The position numbers were made by a program, and so were the translations under genes. Positions 7,119 to 15,177 of a stretch of 15,360 nt of DNA are shown piece after piece. Location: the NCBI GenBank assembly GCA_021828635.1, contig JAJZEJ010000452.1, positions 1 through 15,360 on the forward strand, given 5' to 3'. The notes beneath the pieces are model-generated. The model had not been told where the DNA came from. It ran no database searches and worked only from the letters and a program-made list of their open reading frames with translations. Every line of letters begins with the position of its first letter. The stretch's first letter is position 1. Source of the stretch: Chloroflexota bacterium (GTDB lineage: Bacteria; Chloroflexota; Ktedonobacteria; Ktedonobacterales; Ktedonobacteraceae).

Positions 7119-9011
7119 TTATTGTTCCAAAAAATGCCGTTCTTGTGTCCTCATGCTCTTCCACTCAGTGCGGGCTGCTTGCACCGATGGCGATGTGCTG
7201 ACCTCGGCGACCGGCACATCCCACCAGCCTTCATAGCCAGGAACGCCCACGTAGCGGTCATTTTGTATATAGATGACCGAGGTACGAGTAGCTTTGCGTG
7301 CATCCTTGAGTGCTTGCATGAAATCCTCATAGGTCTGGCACTCAAAAACCTGTGCGCCCAGGCTACGCGCGTTGGCCGCTAAATCCACGGGCAACGTCTC
7401 TACCTCTGATCCTGCTGCATCGGTCGGCCACGTATTGTCGTGAGGATAGACATAGCGTGTGCCGAAGCCGTCTTGCCCAAGCGAGCGGCTGAGCGAACCG
7501 ATACTCTTGAAACCCGCATTATCCAGCAAAACAAGGATCAATTTGTAGTTTTCCTGGATCGATGTCACAATCTCGCTATTCATCATCAGGTAGGAACCGT
7601 CGCCGACCATGACATAGACAGCGCGGTCGGGCGCGGCCATTTTGACACCCAGGCCACCGGCAATCTCGTAACCCATGCAGCTATAGCCATATTCCAGGTG
7701 ATAGTTCTTGGGATGCCGCGCCCGCCAGAGCTTGTGCAAGTCTCCTGGCAGACTACCGGCGGCACAGACCATGATGGCGGAAGGCTCGCTCAGTTCATTT
7801 ACCGCGCCAATTAGCTCGCCCTGACTCGGCAACGGCGTGTTGCGGATAGCATAGATGCGCCCGACTTCTTCGTCCCACGCGCTATGCAATTGCTCGGCCC
7901 GACTGCGATAAGCGGGTTCAACGCAGTAACTAGCAAGCAAAGACAATAGTTCTTCCAGTGTCGCCTGCACATCACCGATTAATGGGAGAGCCAGATGCTT
8001 GCCAGCATCGAAGCCCGTCACATTGATATTGATGAAGCGCACCGAAGGATGCTGAAAGGCCGTCTTTGAGGCGGTGGTAAAGTCGCTATAGCGCGTGCCG
8101 ATGCCGATGACCAGATCAGCCTCGCGTGCTACGCGATTCGCCGCGAAGGTACCGGTTGCGCCAATCGCACCCAAATTGAGTGGGTAGTCATAGCCAATGC
8201 TACCCTTGCCCGCCATCGTCTCACCCACCGGAATACCCGTCTGCTCGACAAAACGCTGTAATACCTCGGTCGCTTCAGAGTAGATGACGCCGCCGCCACA
8301 GACAATCAATGGGCGTTTGCTCTTGCGAATGGCCGTTGCTGCCTGCTCTAGCAGAACGCGATCTGGCCGATTGCGCGGAATATGCCAGACGCGCTTACTA
8401 AAGAAGTTTGCGGGGTAGGCATACGCCTCTGTTTGCACATCCTGGGGTAGCGCCAGCGTGACCGCGCCCGTTTCCGCCGGACTGGTTAGTACGCGCATGG
8501 CTTCGGGTAGCGCGGTCAGCAGTTGTTCGGGGCGCGTAATGCGATCCCAGTAGCGACTAACTGGCTTAAAGCAGTCGTTGACCGAGATATCTTGCGTATG
8601 GTCGGATTCGAGTTGTTGCAAGACGGGTGCGACGTTGCGACGGGCAAAAATATCCCCTGGCAGCAGCAGCACCGGCAAGCGATTGATGGTTGCCAACGCC
8701 GCGCCCGTGACCATATTGGTTGCGCCTGGGCCGATAGACGACGTGCAGGCAAACGCCTGTAAGCGGTTTTTCGTCTTAGCGTAAGCCGCCGCCACATGCA
8801 CCATCGCCTGCTCGTTACGCGCCTGATAGTAGCGAAATTCGGGCATCTGCTGCAATGCCTGCCCGATGCCAGCGATATTGCCATGCCCAAAGATGCCAAA
8901 GCAGCCAGCAAAGAAAGCTTGCTCTTGTCCATCGCGCTCCACATACTGATTTTTGAGAAAGGCAATCACAGCCTGCGCCATCGTCATGCGTTGTGTTGTT
9001 TGTTCGTGCAT
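7119..9011 (-). CDS. iolD: 3D-(3,5/4)-trihydroxycyclohexane-1,2-dione hydrolase (ThDP enzyme)
   Basis: This is a 630-residue thiamine-diphosphate enzyme (Bacillus IolD is about 637). It opens the cyclohexane ring of the dione to 5-deoxy-D-glucuronate. It has the three-domain plan of the acetolactate synthase superfamily. The N-terminal PYR domain carries the catalytic glutamate E67 (YYQARNEQAMVHVAAAYAK) and GPGATN. A middle domain includes GGGVIYSEA and GIGTRYSDFTTASKT. The C-terminal PP domain has the ThDP-Mg motif GDGSY (470-474) through DNAGF (498). I chose the ATG at 9011: it has AGGA about 7 bases upstream and gives the family-like start before the conserved TMAQAVIAFLKNQYVE. An ATG at 9050 would overlap iolC, and one at 9017 sits too close to its site. 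It starts 25 bp after iolC. Confidence 0.95.
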   Translation of the reverse strand: MHEQTTQRMTMAQAVIAFLKNQYVERDGQEQAFFAGCFGIFGHGNIAGIGQALQQMPEFRYYQARNEQAMVHVAAAYAKTKNRLQAFACTSSIGPGATNMVTGAALATINRLPVLLLPGDIFARRNVAPVLQQLESDHTQDISVNDCFKPVSRYWDRITRPEQLLTALPEAMRVLTSPAETGAVTLALPQDVQTEAYAYPANFFSKRVWHIPRNRPDRVLLEQAATAIRKSKRPLIVCGGGVIYSEATEVLQRFVEQTGIPVGETMAGKGSIGYDYPLNLGAIGATGTFAANRVAREADLVIGIGTRYSDFTTASKTAFQHPSVRFININVTGFDAGKHLALPLIGDVQATLEELLSLLASYCVEPAYRSRAEQLHSAWDEEVGRIYAIRNTPLPSQGELIGAVNELSEPSAIMVCAAGSLPGDLHKLWRARHPKNYHLEYGYSCMGYEIAGGLGVKMAAPDRAVYVMVGDGSYLMMNSEIVTSIQENYKLILVLLDNAGFKSIGSLSRSLGQDGFGTRYVYPHDNTWPTDAAGSEVETLPVDLAANARSLGAQVFECQTYEDFMQALKDARKATRTSVIYIQNDRYVGVPGYEGWWDVPVAEVSTSPSVQAARTEWKSMRTQERHFLEQ

Positions 9012-9036
9012 AATCATCCTGCCTTTTTCGGATCTT

Positions 9037-10077
9037 TTACATGCCGCCATGTTCTTCGATGAAGGACATTACTTCGTTATAGGTGGGCATGAAGTTGGCG
9101 CAGCCGTGCTTTGTGACCAGGATGGCACCACAGGCATTGGCGAGACGTGTGGTCTTGTACCAATCCCAACCTTTGACAAAGCCATAGAGGAAGCCGGATG
9201 CAAAGGCATCACCCGCGCCCAGAATGTTGCTTACCTCGACGGGAAACCCTGGCACGTCAAGCTGTGTGCTAGTGCCGCTAGCGCCATCGTTTGAGGCGAG
9301 ATGCACGGTTGCGCCGGTTGCGCCATGTTTTTGCGCGAGTACCTTTGGGCCAAGAGCAAGCAATAGTCGAATGGCTATAGGAAGATCGCCACTGACATGT
9401 GCATCGGAGACCTGCGAATGCGTCAGGCTGATCTGGCCTGCATCGGTCAACATTGCGGCATTAATTTCGTCATCGGTGCCAATTACGATAGTAACCAGAC
9501 GCAAGACTGAGCGCAACGTCACACCAAAGGTACGCGGGTCATCCCACTGATCGGGGCGAAAGTCGATGTCTAGCGCCACCGGTACACCTGCCTGCCGCGC
9601 TAACTCGGCGGCAAAAAGTGTCGCACTTCTGCTTGGCTCTTTGCTCAGACCCGTCCCACTAATCAGCAAGACGCGGCTATCGGCTATCGGCGCGGCCAGC
9701 ACATCGTCGATGTTGAGCTGGTTATCGGCGCAATTATCGCGGTAGTAGGTGAGCGGGAAACGGTCTGGCGGCTCGATGCCCAGCACAACCGCGCTTGAGC
9801 GATGCCCCGGCTTGCGTGCAATATAGCTCGTTTCTATACCTTCACACTCAAGAAAGTGCAGGATGAAGTTGCCTACCTGATCTTCTCCTACCGCCGTCAA
9901 GAGCGCGGGACGCAGACCCAGACGACGTGTGCCAACGCTGATATTGGTCGGGCAACCACCTACGTAGGCAGCGAAACTGCTAATCTCCACAAATGGCGCT
10001 CCAACATCGTTCGAGTAGAGATCAATCGAAGAGCGCCCCATCGCCGTCACATCATATGTTTTGTTAATTGCATCCAT
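9037..10077 (-). CDS. iolC: 5-dehydro-2-deoxygluconokinase (PfkB family)
   Basis: This is a 346-residue PfkB-family sugar kinase. It phosphorylates 2-deoxy-5-keto-D-gluconate at C6 with ATP. The N-terminal substrate motif is FAAYVGGCPTNISVGTRRLG (residues 35-54). The C-terminal ATP/anion-hole motif is NILGAGDAFASGF (284-296), with catalytic base D290. The family specificity block YYRDNCADNQLNIDDV is also present. It is not fused to the DUF2090 aldolase domain found on some IolC proteins, which fits the presence of a separate aldolase at the operon end. The start ATG has AGGAG 6 bases upstream. It lies 40 bp after iolB, and that gap contains one copy of the palindromic repeat. The call is firm from motifs and order. 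Confidence 0.95.
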   Translation of the reverse strand: MDAINKTYDVTAMGRSSIDLYSNDVGAPFVEISSFAAYVGGCPTNISVGTRRLGLRPALLTAVGEDQVGNFILHFLECEGIETSYIARKPGHRSSAVVLGIEPPDRFPLTYYRDNCADNQLNIDDVLAAPIADSRVLLISGTGLSKEPSRSATLFAAELARQAGVPVALDIDFRPDQWDDPRTFGVTLRSVLRLVTIVIGTDDEINAAMLTDAGQISLTHSQVSDAHVSGDLPIAIRLLLALGPKVLAQKHGATGATVHLASNDGASGTSTQLDVPGFPVEVSNILGAGDAFASGFLYGFVKGWDWYKTTRLANACGAILVTKHGCANFMPTYNEVMSFIEEHGGM

Positions 10078-10098
10078 AACTAGCTCCTGTAATCTTGC

Positions 10099-10122
10099 GG
10101 ACGCGATACATCGGTCCCTACA
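10099..10122 (+). repeat. Palindromic repeat copy overlapping the iolB stop codon
   Basis: The 24 bases ggacgcgatacatcggtccc plus taca are 22/24 identical to the copy at 14879 and clearly related to the triple array at 5454. They form an imperfect palindrome (ggacgcgat against atcggtcc, one bulge). On the coding strand the unit reads TGTAGGGAC..., and its TAG is the iolB stop (10120-10118). The insertion or growth of the repeat therefore reaches into the gene end. It lies in the 40-bp gap before iolC. Confidence 0.8.
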
Positions 10123-10963
10123 GCGATTTTATGATAGAACCGGTAATTTTGCCCGATGGTGGTAACAAGCGTTGGAAGGCGGGATCAACCTGATAGAGCC
10201 AGGCACGACGGGGGCCAGCCATGACGTTGAGATAGTAGAGATCACAGCCGGGCGCTGCCGAGACAACGTGATAACCTTTGGGGACCAGCACCAGACTCCC
10301 ATCCTGCACGGCGACCGTTTCGTCAAAGCCATCATACGTATAGACGCGCTGAAAGGCAAAGCCATCGGCAGGCTGAATGTGATGGTAATAGGTCTCTTCC
10401 AGATATGCCTCGTGCGGCGGATTTTCGGTATCGTGTTTGTGTGGCGGAAACGAAGACCAATTGCCAGCTGGTGTGATAACCTCGACCAGCAGCAAGCGTT
10501 CGGCTTCCTGATCGGTATCCAGAATATGTTGAACGCGCCGCCGCGTATTGCCCTCGCCGCGTAGCTCCACGCTCACATCTTGCGGGCGAATCACACGCGC
10601 CGGAAGATGCTGATGCGTGGTGGGCGCACTGGCTACAGCAAGCTCCATGCTATCCGAGGTGCATGTAAGCTGGTAGCTACCATCTTCAGACAAATAGAGC
10701 GCGTAGGGAGCTTTCTCCTTGAAGACACTGAGCCGCTCACCAAGCTGTCCTACCGACTGCCCATTGAGTTCGCCGCTCCCTATGCCAGACAACACGATCA
10801 GAGCAGTTTCCCTACCATTTGCCGCGCCAGAGAGTCTTTGCCCCTTACGCAGATGGTACACAGCAAACGAGACATATTGCCAGCCAGCCGTCTCTGGCGT
10901 AATATCCACGGTACGCACAATTCCATCTATCCGCTCGTTTTGTGGCTTGATAAGCACACTCAT
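10118..10963 (-). CDS. iolB: 5-deoxy-glucuronate isomerase
   Basis: This is a 281-residue protein (Bacillus IolB is about 271) of the IolB/KduI double cupin type. It isomerises 5-deoxy-D-glucuronate to 2-deoxy-5-keto-D-gluconate. The metal site is readable in the C-terminal cupin: H176 and H178 in FPPHKHDT, E190 in YLEETYYH, and H232 in VLVPKGYHVVSAAPGCDLYY. The conserved end LNVMAGPRRAW is present. The N-terminal cupin (residues 20-120) is the degenerate one. The ATG at 10963 has AGGAG about 9 bases upstream. The stop codon TAG lies inside a palindromic repeat copy, so the last residue and the stop may differ from relatives. It lies 21 bp after iolE. Confidence 0.95.
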   Translation of the reverse strand: MSVLIKPQNERIDGIVRTVDITPETAGWQYVSFAVYHLRKGQRLSGAANGRETALIVLSGIGSGELNGQSVGQLGERLSVFKEKAPYALYLSEDGSYQLTCTSDSMELAVASAPTTHQHLPARVIRPQDVSVELRGEGNTRRRVQHILDTDQEAERLLLVEVITPAGNWSSFPPHKHDTENPPHEAYLEETYYHHIQPADGFAFQRVYTYDGFDETVAVQDGSLVLVPKGYHVVSAAPGCDLYYLNVMAGPRRAWLYQVDPAFQRLLPPSGKITGSIIKSL

Positions 10964-10984
10964 CCCTATTTCTCCTTACCATTA

Positions 10985-11893
10985 TCATAATCCGATACCT
11001 CTTAAATACTCGCGGTTGCGTTGCGCACTTTCTTTAGGTGTACCCATGCCAGGCAAGACATCCTGCTCTACGACAAGCCAACCGCTATAGCCAATAGCGT
11101 GCAATTCCTGTAGCACCGCCGGAAAAGCGACATCACCCTGGCCTAGTTCGCAAAAGACGCCCTGTGCGACCGCTTGCAGAGCATTCCAGTCCTGCTGACG
11201 CGCCTTTTCAGCGATAGTTGGCGAGCAATCTTTGAAGTGAACATGCCAGATGCGCCCGGCGTGTTGGCGCAATCCTTCAACGGGATCGCCGCCGCCAAAG
11301 CGATAATGTCCGGTGTCGAAGCACAAACCTACAACGCTTGCATCGGTCAAGCTTAGAAATTTTGCAGTTTCCTCTGGCGTCTCCACCCACGTGCCAATGT
11401 GGTGGTGAAAGACGGTGCGCAGGCCAGTTTCGCGCTTGACTGAGCGTGCTATGTGATTGGCTCCCGCGCTAAAAACCTGCCATTGAGCTTCGTTCATGCC
11501 TTGCTCTGACTGAATGCGTCCGGCATAGTGGGTGCGCATGGGATCGCCATAGGGGTCGTTGCCCAGCACAATCAGGCACTCTGGCCCACCAACCTCAGCG
11601 AGCAGACGGGCTGTGCGAACAGCATCCGCTTCACTGGCGGCATGACGATCAGCATCGTGCAAATAGACGCTGACCCACGAGGCGAGCAGCTTGAGTGAAC
11701 GAGTTGCTAGCTCTTGCTGCAGTAGAGCGGGATCGGTGGGCATAAAACCCCAATCGCCCAGTTCAGTGCCAGCGAAGCCAGCTTCGTACATTTCATCCAG
11801 CACACGGACATAGCCGCCACGCTCACCCGCTACATTCTCGATCACGCCCCATGAGCAGGGCGCATTGCCGACACGGATTTTCGCGTTTGTCAT
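10985..11893 (-). CDS. iolE: Inosose (2-keto-myo-inositol) dehydratase
   Basis: This is a 302-residue TIM-barrel protein of the AP endonuclease 2/xylose isomerase-like superfamily. The family pattern of IolE is visible: GNAPCSWGV at the start, [16 protein letters not shown] (40-55), [17 protein letters not shown] (159-175), [19 protein letters not shown] (190-208), [12 protein letters not shown] (214-225), and a late VVEQD that supplies an acidic metal ligand. IolE removes water from 2-keto-myo-inositol to give the dione used by IolD. Of the two barrel proteins in this operon this one carries the IolE signatures; the other is more like hydroxypyruvate isomerase. The ATG at 11893 is chosen; a GTG directly before it (11896) is an equal alternative, and the Shine-Dalgarno (GAGAG) is modest. 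It lies 72 bp after the isomerase-like gene. Confidence 0.85.
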   Translation of the reverse strand: MTNAKIRVGNAPCSWGVIENVAGERGGYVRVLDEMYEAGFAGTELGDWGFMPTDPALLQQELATRSLKLLASWVSVYLHDADRHAASEADAVRTARLLAEVGGPECLIVLGNDPYGDPMRTHYAGRIQSEQGMNEAQWQVFSAGANHIARSVKRETGLRTVFHHHIGTWVETPEETAKFLSLTDASVVGLCFDTGHYRFGGGDPVEGLRQHAGRIWHVHFKDCSPTIAEKARQQDWNALQAVAQGVFCELGQGDVAFPAVLQELHAIGYSGWLVVEQDVLPGMGTPKESAQRNREYLRGIGL

Positions 11894-11965
11894 CACAACT
11901 CTCGTTTCTGATCAGGAGAAGAAGCTTTCAGACGAACAATCATTCCCTGATGAAAAATCGCCCGC

Positions 11966-12736
11966 TTATGGTATCTCAATATTACAAACCTCGAAGGCTT
12001 GCCTGAGAGCAACCTCTGCATCTCCCGTGGGAATAAACTCTTGCCCAAGATAACCTTGATAGCCAGTTGCTGCAATAGCCTGGATAATTGGCTTATACTG
12101 CAATTCCTGGCGTTCGTCGAGTTCGTGACGACCGGGATTGCCCGCCGTGTGATAGTGACCAAAATAGGCATGATACTTGCGAATAGTATGTATGATATCA
12201 CCTTCCATGATCTGCATATGGTAGATATCGTAGAGCAGTTTCATCGCTGGGGAATTAACCATCTGGCACACCTCTACACCCCAAGCAGTCTTGTCGGCCT
12301 GATAGTCCAGGTGATCTACTTTGCTGTTGAGCAGTTCCAGTATCAGGGTCACTCCCTCATCCTCGGCGATGTGTGCCAGTCGTTGCAAGCCTTGCGCTGT
12401 GATCTCTGCTCCGATCTTATCGTCCAAGCCATTGCGATTCCCACTAAAGACAATCACGTTGGGAATGCCCCATTGGGCAGCTAATGCTATATTGGCACGC
12501 ACCTCTTGTTCAAGGCGAGCGTGATGTTCTTGTCGATTGAAACCCTCTTCAATCAACGATTGCCCTGTCAGCGAGGCGATTGCCAAGCCATGATCTTTGA
12601 TGGTTTGCCAATGCTTCTGCTCTACCAGTTCAATAGCCTCGTAGCCAATATCCGCCGCGATATGTACCATGCGCTCTATCGTCATACCACCGTGCGCAAA
12701 ACACCACCACGAAATCGCTTGTTTGATACGTGCCAT
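11966..12736 (-). CDS. Hydroxypyruvate isomerase-like TIM-barrel protein, possible inosose isomerase (IolI role)
   Basis: This is a 256-residue protein of the Hyi/xylose-isomerase-like TIM-barrel family. Metal-binding residues appear in order: E134 ([12 protein letters not shown]), D170 and H173 ([14 protein letters not shown]), H196 ([15 protein letters not shown]) and E233 (YLGQEF). The segment [11 protein letters not shown] followed by [10 protein letters not shown] is typical of hydroxypyruvate isomerase and of related ketose epimerases. Inside an inositol operon the likely task is isomerising a ketoinositol, as IolI does (2-keto-myo-inositol to 1-keto-D-chiro-inositol), which would add D-chiro-inositol use; this is inference from place only. 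A hydroxypyruvate/tartronate semialdehyde activity is the alternative. The ATG has AAAGGAG about 8 bases upstream. It sits 86 bp after iolG. Confidence 0.75.
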   Translation of the reverse strand: MARIKQAISWWCFAHGGMTIERMVHIAADIGYEAIELVEQKHWQTIKDHGLAIASLTGQSLIEEGFNRQEHHARLEQEVRANIALAAQWGIPNVIVFSGNRNGLDDKIGAEITAQGLQRLAHIAEDEGVTLILELLNSKVDHLDYQADKTAWGVEVCQMVNSPAMKLLYDIYHMQIMEGDIIHTIRKYHAYFGHYHTAGNPGRHELDERQELQYKPIIQAIAATGYQGYLGQEFIPTGDAEVALRQAFEVCNIEIP

Positions 12737-12822
12737 ATATCTGCTCCTTTGCTAAAATTCGACGCTCTCCCGATACCGATTGTGCGTATCACTGCGAATA
12801 CCTCTAATAGTATGAAAAACTA

Positions 12823-13833
12823 TTATTTTGCGGGTTGCCAATAGGTGATTTTCACCGGTCGGTTCGTGTGTAACGATTCAATGGCCGCTTCCGCAATGAT
12901 CTGCGCTCGCAGGCCATCCAGCAGCGACGGGTATGGAACCTTTTTGCCTTCAACAGTTAAAATAAAAGCATCCAACGCCAACGCAAAGCTCTCTTTGTGC
13001 CGCTCAAACCAACCCGCATGTAATCCCTCGGCGACCACTTTGGTGCCGGTGTAGAGGGAGACTTCGCGTGTTGGCTTGCGTCCAGATTGCACCATGCCCT
13101 CCGAGCCAAAAACCTCAATACGCTCATCGTAGCCGTAGGCGGAGCGGCGGCTATTGTCGATATTGCAGAGTGCGCCATTGGGCATTTGTAGGATGAGCAT
13201 CGAGGTGTCGATGTCACCTACCTCACCAATCGCCGAATCAACCAGCACCGCACCAGTGGCATAGACTTCGACCGGCGCTTGACCAGTTAGCCAGCAGGCC
13301 AGATCAAAAAAATGGATGGTCTGGTCACGAAACTGCCCGCCCGACACTTTGACATAGCTGATGGGAGGGGGTTGTGAGTCACGCGCAGTCAGGTGCAACA
13401 TCTCCACTTTGCCAATCTGCCCACGCTGAATAGCCTCGCGGATGCCCAAATGGTTGGCGTCAAAACGACGGCTAAAACCAAGCATAATCGGCACAGTGCT
13501 GTGAGCGGCTTCCTGCACGACCACTTTGACGCGCTCAATAGCCAGATCAATCGGTTTTTCGCAGTAAGCCGGTTTACGCGCTTTGATGGCGCTGCTTAAT
13601 AACATCGCATGTGTGTTGGTAGATGAGGCAATCAGCACGGCATCTATATCATCGGCCAGCCAGATTTCCTCTGGGCTTGCCGCAACTTTTGCGTCGTAGT
13701 TAACTGCTACCTGTTCCGCCGCTTCAGTATTGACATCATACACATACCGCAATGTAGCGCGTGGGTGAGCGGCAATATTATTGGCATGCACCTTGCCGAT
13801 AAAGCCCGCTCCAAACAAGGCAAATCTAATCAT
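12823..13833 (-). CDS. iolG: Inositol 2-dehydrogenase (Gfo/Idh/MocA family)
   Basis: This is a 336-residue NAD-dependent dehydrogenase that oxidises myo-inositol to 2-keto-myo-inositol, the entry step. The N-terminal Rossmann fold has GAGFIG (8-13). The family EKP motif holds catalytic K93 ([10 protein letters not shown]). GFSRRFD (119-125) and [18 protein letters not shown] carry D170 and H174 of the catalytic set, as in Bacillus IolG. The ATG at 13833 is preferred: AAGGAG lies 7 bases upstream and the protein then starts directly at the Rossmann strand MIRFALFG. A longer frame from 13950 would only overlap the regulator gene. The stop of the LacI-type gene overlaps this start as ATGA (4 bp), so the two are translationally coupled. 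Related oligomeric sugar dehydrogenases are an alternative, but the operon makes IolG the best call. Confidence 0.92.
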   Translation of the reverse strand: MIRFALFGAGFIGKVHANNIAAHPRATLRYVYDVNTEAAEQVAVNYDAKVAASPEEIWLADDIDAVLIASSTNTHAMLLSSAIKARKPAYCEKPIDLAIERVKVVVQEAAHSTVPIMLGFSRRFDANHLGIREAIQRGQIGKVEMLHLTARDSQPPPISYVKVSGGQFRDQTIHFFDLACWLTGQAPVEVYATGAVLVDSAIGEVGDIDTSMLILQMPNGALCNIDNSRRSAYGYDERIEVFGSEGMVQSGRKPTREVSLYTGTKVVAEGLHAGWFERHKESFALALDAFILTVEGKKVPYPSLLDGLRAQIIAEAAIESLHTNRPVKITYWQPAK

Positions 13834-14846
13834 AACATGCTCCTTATGCTTGCCATGCCTGTAGTCTGCCGCACCACTAGCTCGCCAGGGACTATGCGAT
13901 TGGGCGGCTCTTGACCATCCAGCAAAGCTAGCATCATTTGCATAGCCCATTGCCCCAGCTCAAAGCGCGGCTGGCGGATGGTGGTCAAGGGTGGGAGCGT
14001 ATGAGCGGCCATGTCAATATCATCAAAACCAATAATGCTGAGATGCTCAGGAACGGCGAGGTTACGCTGATAACAGGCGGCCAGGAGACCGATAGCCGTG
14101 GCGTCATTATAACAAAAAATAGCCGTCGCCCCTGCTGTCAGCAATGGCTCTAAGCTAGCTTCACCAACGTTGGCATGATCTTCAATCGTGGGAGGTGTGA
14201 AAATGAGCGTCGGATCTAGCGCGATACCGGCGGTCTCAAGTGCATCCTGATAGCCTTTGAAACGGTACTGATTGGACTTGGGACGATTGAGAACGTTGAC
14301 ATAACCAATACGCCGATGTCCCAATGCCAGCAGGTGTTCGACAGCAGTTTGCGCCCCATGTAGATCATCAACGGCCACAAAATGTATGTTTTCACCCGCA
14401 TTTTGCTCATTGATAATCACTACGGGAACCTTGCTGGCGCTAAAGGGATGCGGTGAACGATCAAATAAATGAGTGGTGAGGACGATAATACCATCCACGC
14501 GCCGCTTTTGCAGCATCTCAATGGCCGCAATCTCGCGCTGACGATCATTCTGTGAGGTACTCATAAACGCGTTGAAGCCTGCCTCAATGGCAATCTGCTC
14601 CACGCCCTCGACGACACGTCCCGTAAAAGGGTCGGAGATGGTGGCTAGCACCATGCCGATAGTCCAGGTTCTCTTCGCCGTCAGACTTCGCGCCACCGTG
14701 CTAGGAACGTAATCCATTGTCCTGGCTAACTCCTGAATGCGCTTCCTGGTTGCCGCGCCAATGCGCGGATGATCCTCAAGCGCACGAGAAACCGTGGAAG
14801 GCGAAACCTCGGCCACTCTGGCAATGTCATAAATAGAGACAGGCAT
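13830..14846 (-). CDS. LacI-family transcriptional regulator of the inositol operon
   Basis: This is a 338-residue LacI/GalR-type regulator. The DNA-binding domain is at residues 3-50 ([20 protein letters not shown]), followed by the hinge helix ([16 protein letters not shown]). A periplasmic-binding-protein-like effector domain follows, with [29 protein letters not shown] and [20 protein letters not shown] as family landmarks. It is the first gene of the nine-gene operon and ends in an ATGA overlap with iolG. A 20-bp palindrome of LacI-operator type lies between its promoter and its start, so it most likely represses its own operon and is released by an inositol-derived ligand, by inference. 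This differs from Bacillus, where a DeoR-type IolR encoded divergently does the job. The ATG has AGGAG about 10 bases upstream. Confidence 0.93.
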   Translation of the reverse strand: MPVSIYDIARVAEVSPSTVSRALEDHPRIGAATRKRIQELARTMDYVPSTVARSLTAKRTWTIGMVLATISDPFTGRVVEGVEQIAIEAGFNAFMSTSQNDRQREIAAIEMLQKRRVDGIIVLTTHLFDRSPHPFSASKVPVVIINEQNAGENIHFVAVDDLHGAQTAVEHLLALGHRRIGYVNVLNRPKSNQYRFKGYQDALETAGIALDPTLIFTPPTIEDHANVGEASLEPLLTAGATAIFCYNDATAIGLLAACYQRNLAVPEHLSIIGFDDIDMAAHTLPPLTTIRQPRFELGQWAMQMMLALLDGQEPPNRIVPGELVVRQTTGMASIRSML

Positions 14847-14878
14847 GCGTGACAGACTCCTGATGCTTGGGATGAAAC

Positions 14879-14902
14879 GGACGCGATCAATCGGTCCCTA
14901 CA
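14879..14902 (+). repeat. Palindromic repeat copy in the leader of the inositol operon
   Basis: The 24 bases starting ggacgcgatcaatcggtccc are 22/24 identical to the copy at 10099 and have the same orientation. The copy lies between the predicted transcription start (about 14939) and the regulator ATG (14846), so it would be part of the 5' leader RNA. It can fold as an imperfect hairpin (ggacgcgat with atcggtcc). Confidence 0.75.
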
Positions 14903-14925
14903 TCGGCTTTTCTTCTATGGTTGAC

Positions 14926-14945
14926 TTGCGCAACCGGTTGTTCAA
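14926..14945 (-). promoter_or_regulatory. LacI-type operator of the inositol operon
   Basis: TTGCGCAACCGGTTGTTCAA is a 20-bp palindrome with 16 of 20 positions symmetrical. Its core CAACCGGTTG is perfect and centred on CpG-containing CCGG, as LacI/GalR-family operators are centred on CG. It begins directly after the -10 box and covers the expected transcription start, the classic position for repression. The binder is most likely the LacI-type protein encoded first in the operon. Confidence 0.75.
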
Positions 14946-14974
14946 AGCATAAACAAAAAAATGTTGTCTGTCAA
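14946..14974 (-). promoter_or_regulatory. Sigma-70 promoter of the inositol operon
   Basis: On the minus strand a perfect -35 TTGACA (14974-14969) is followed by a 17-bp spacer containing a T7 run and a -10 TATGCT (14951-14946, 4 of 6 matches). The transcription start is expected near 14939, giving a leader of about 93 bases before the regulator ATG. No other convincing promoter was seen inside the operon. Confidence 0.75.
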
Positions 14975-15009
14975 GGGATGGTGTAGGATGGAAGGACACA
15001 GTAATTTAT

Positions 15010-15038
15010 TTGACAAGTGATCTGTGATATGGTACAGT
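15010..15038 (+). promoter_or_regulatory. Sigma-70 promoter for the divergent folate-related gene
   Basis: A perfect TTGACA (15010-15015), a 17-bp spacer and TACAGT (15033-15038, 4 of 6) point to the right. The start would be near 15046, giving a leader of about 130 bases. The two -35 boxes of the divergent promoters are 35 bp apart, back to back. Confidence 0.6.
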
Positions 15039-15177
15039 AATGACATCTCATCAATTCAGCAAATGGGTTCTACGCCAATGACGGTCGTTGTCAATCATCA
15101 TGAAATGCCCCATACATAATTCGATGCCGCAATAGTCTTGATGAGTGCAGGATATTCATGCATCACGAGGTTTCACT

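Noticed and set aside
9012..9050. N-terminal extension of IolD by 13 residues
   Set aside because: It overlaps the iolC end, lacks a ribosome site, and the family starts near the chosen ATG.
12805..12825. Hairpin taatagt/actatta at the iolG stop codon as a terminator
   Set aside because: The 7-bp stem is only A/T except one pair and the U-run is in the loop, not after the stem. The operon clearly continues with the next gene.
13834..13950. N-terminal extension of IolG by 39 residues
   Set aside because: It would run entirely inside the regulator gene. The internal ATG has a good Shine-Dalgarno and begins at the Rossmann strand.
15078..15119. 13-codon upstream frame in the leader of the folate-related gene
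   Set aside because: It has no Shine-Dalgarno and no tell-tale codon run. A frame this short is expected by chance.
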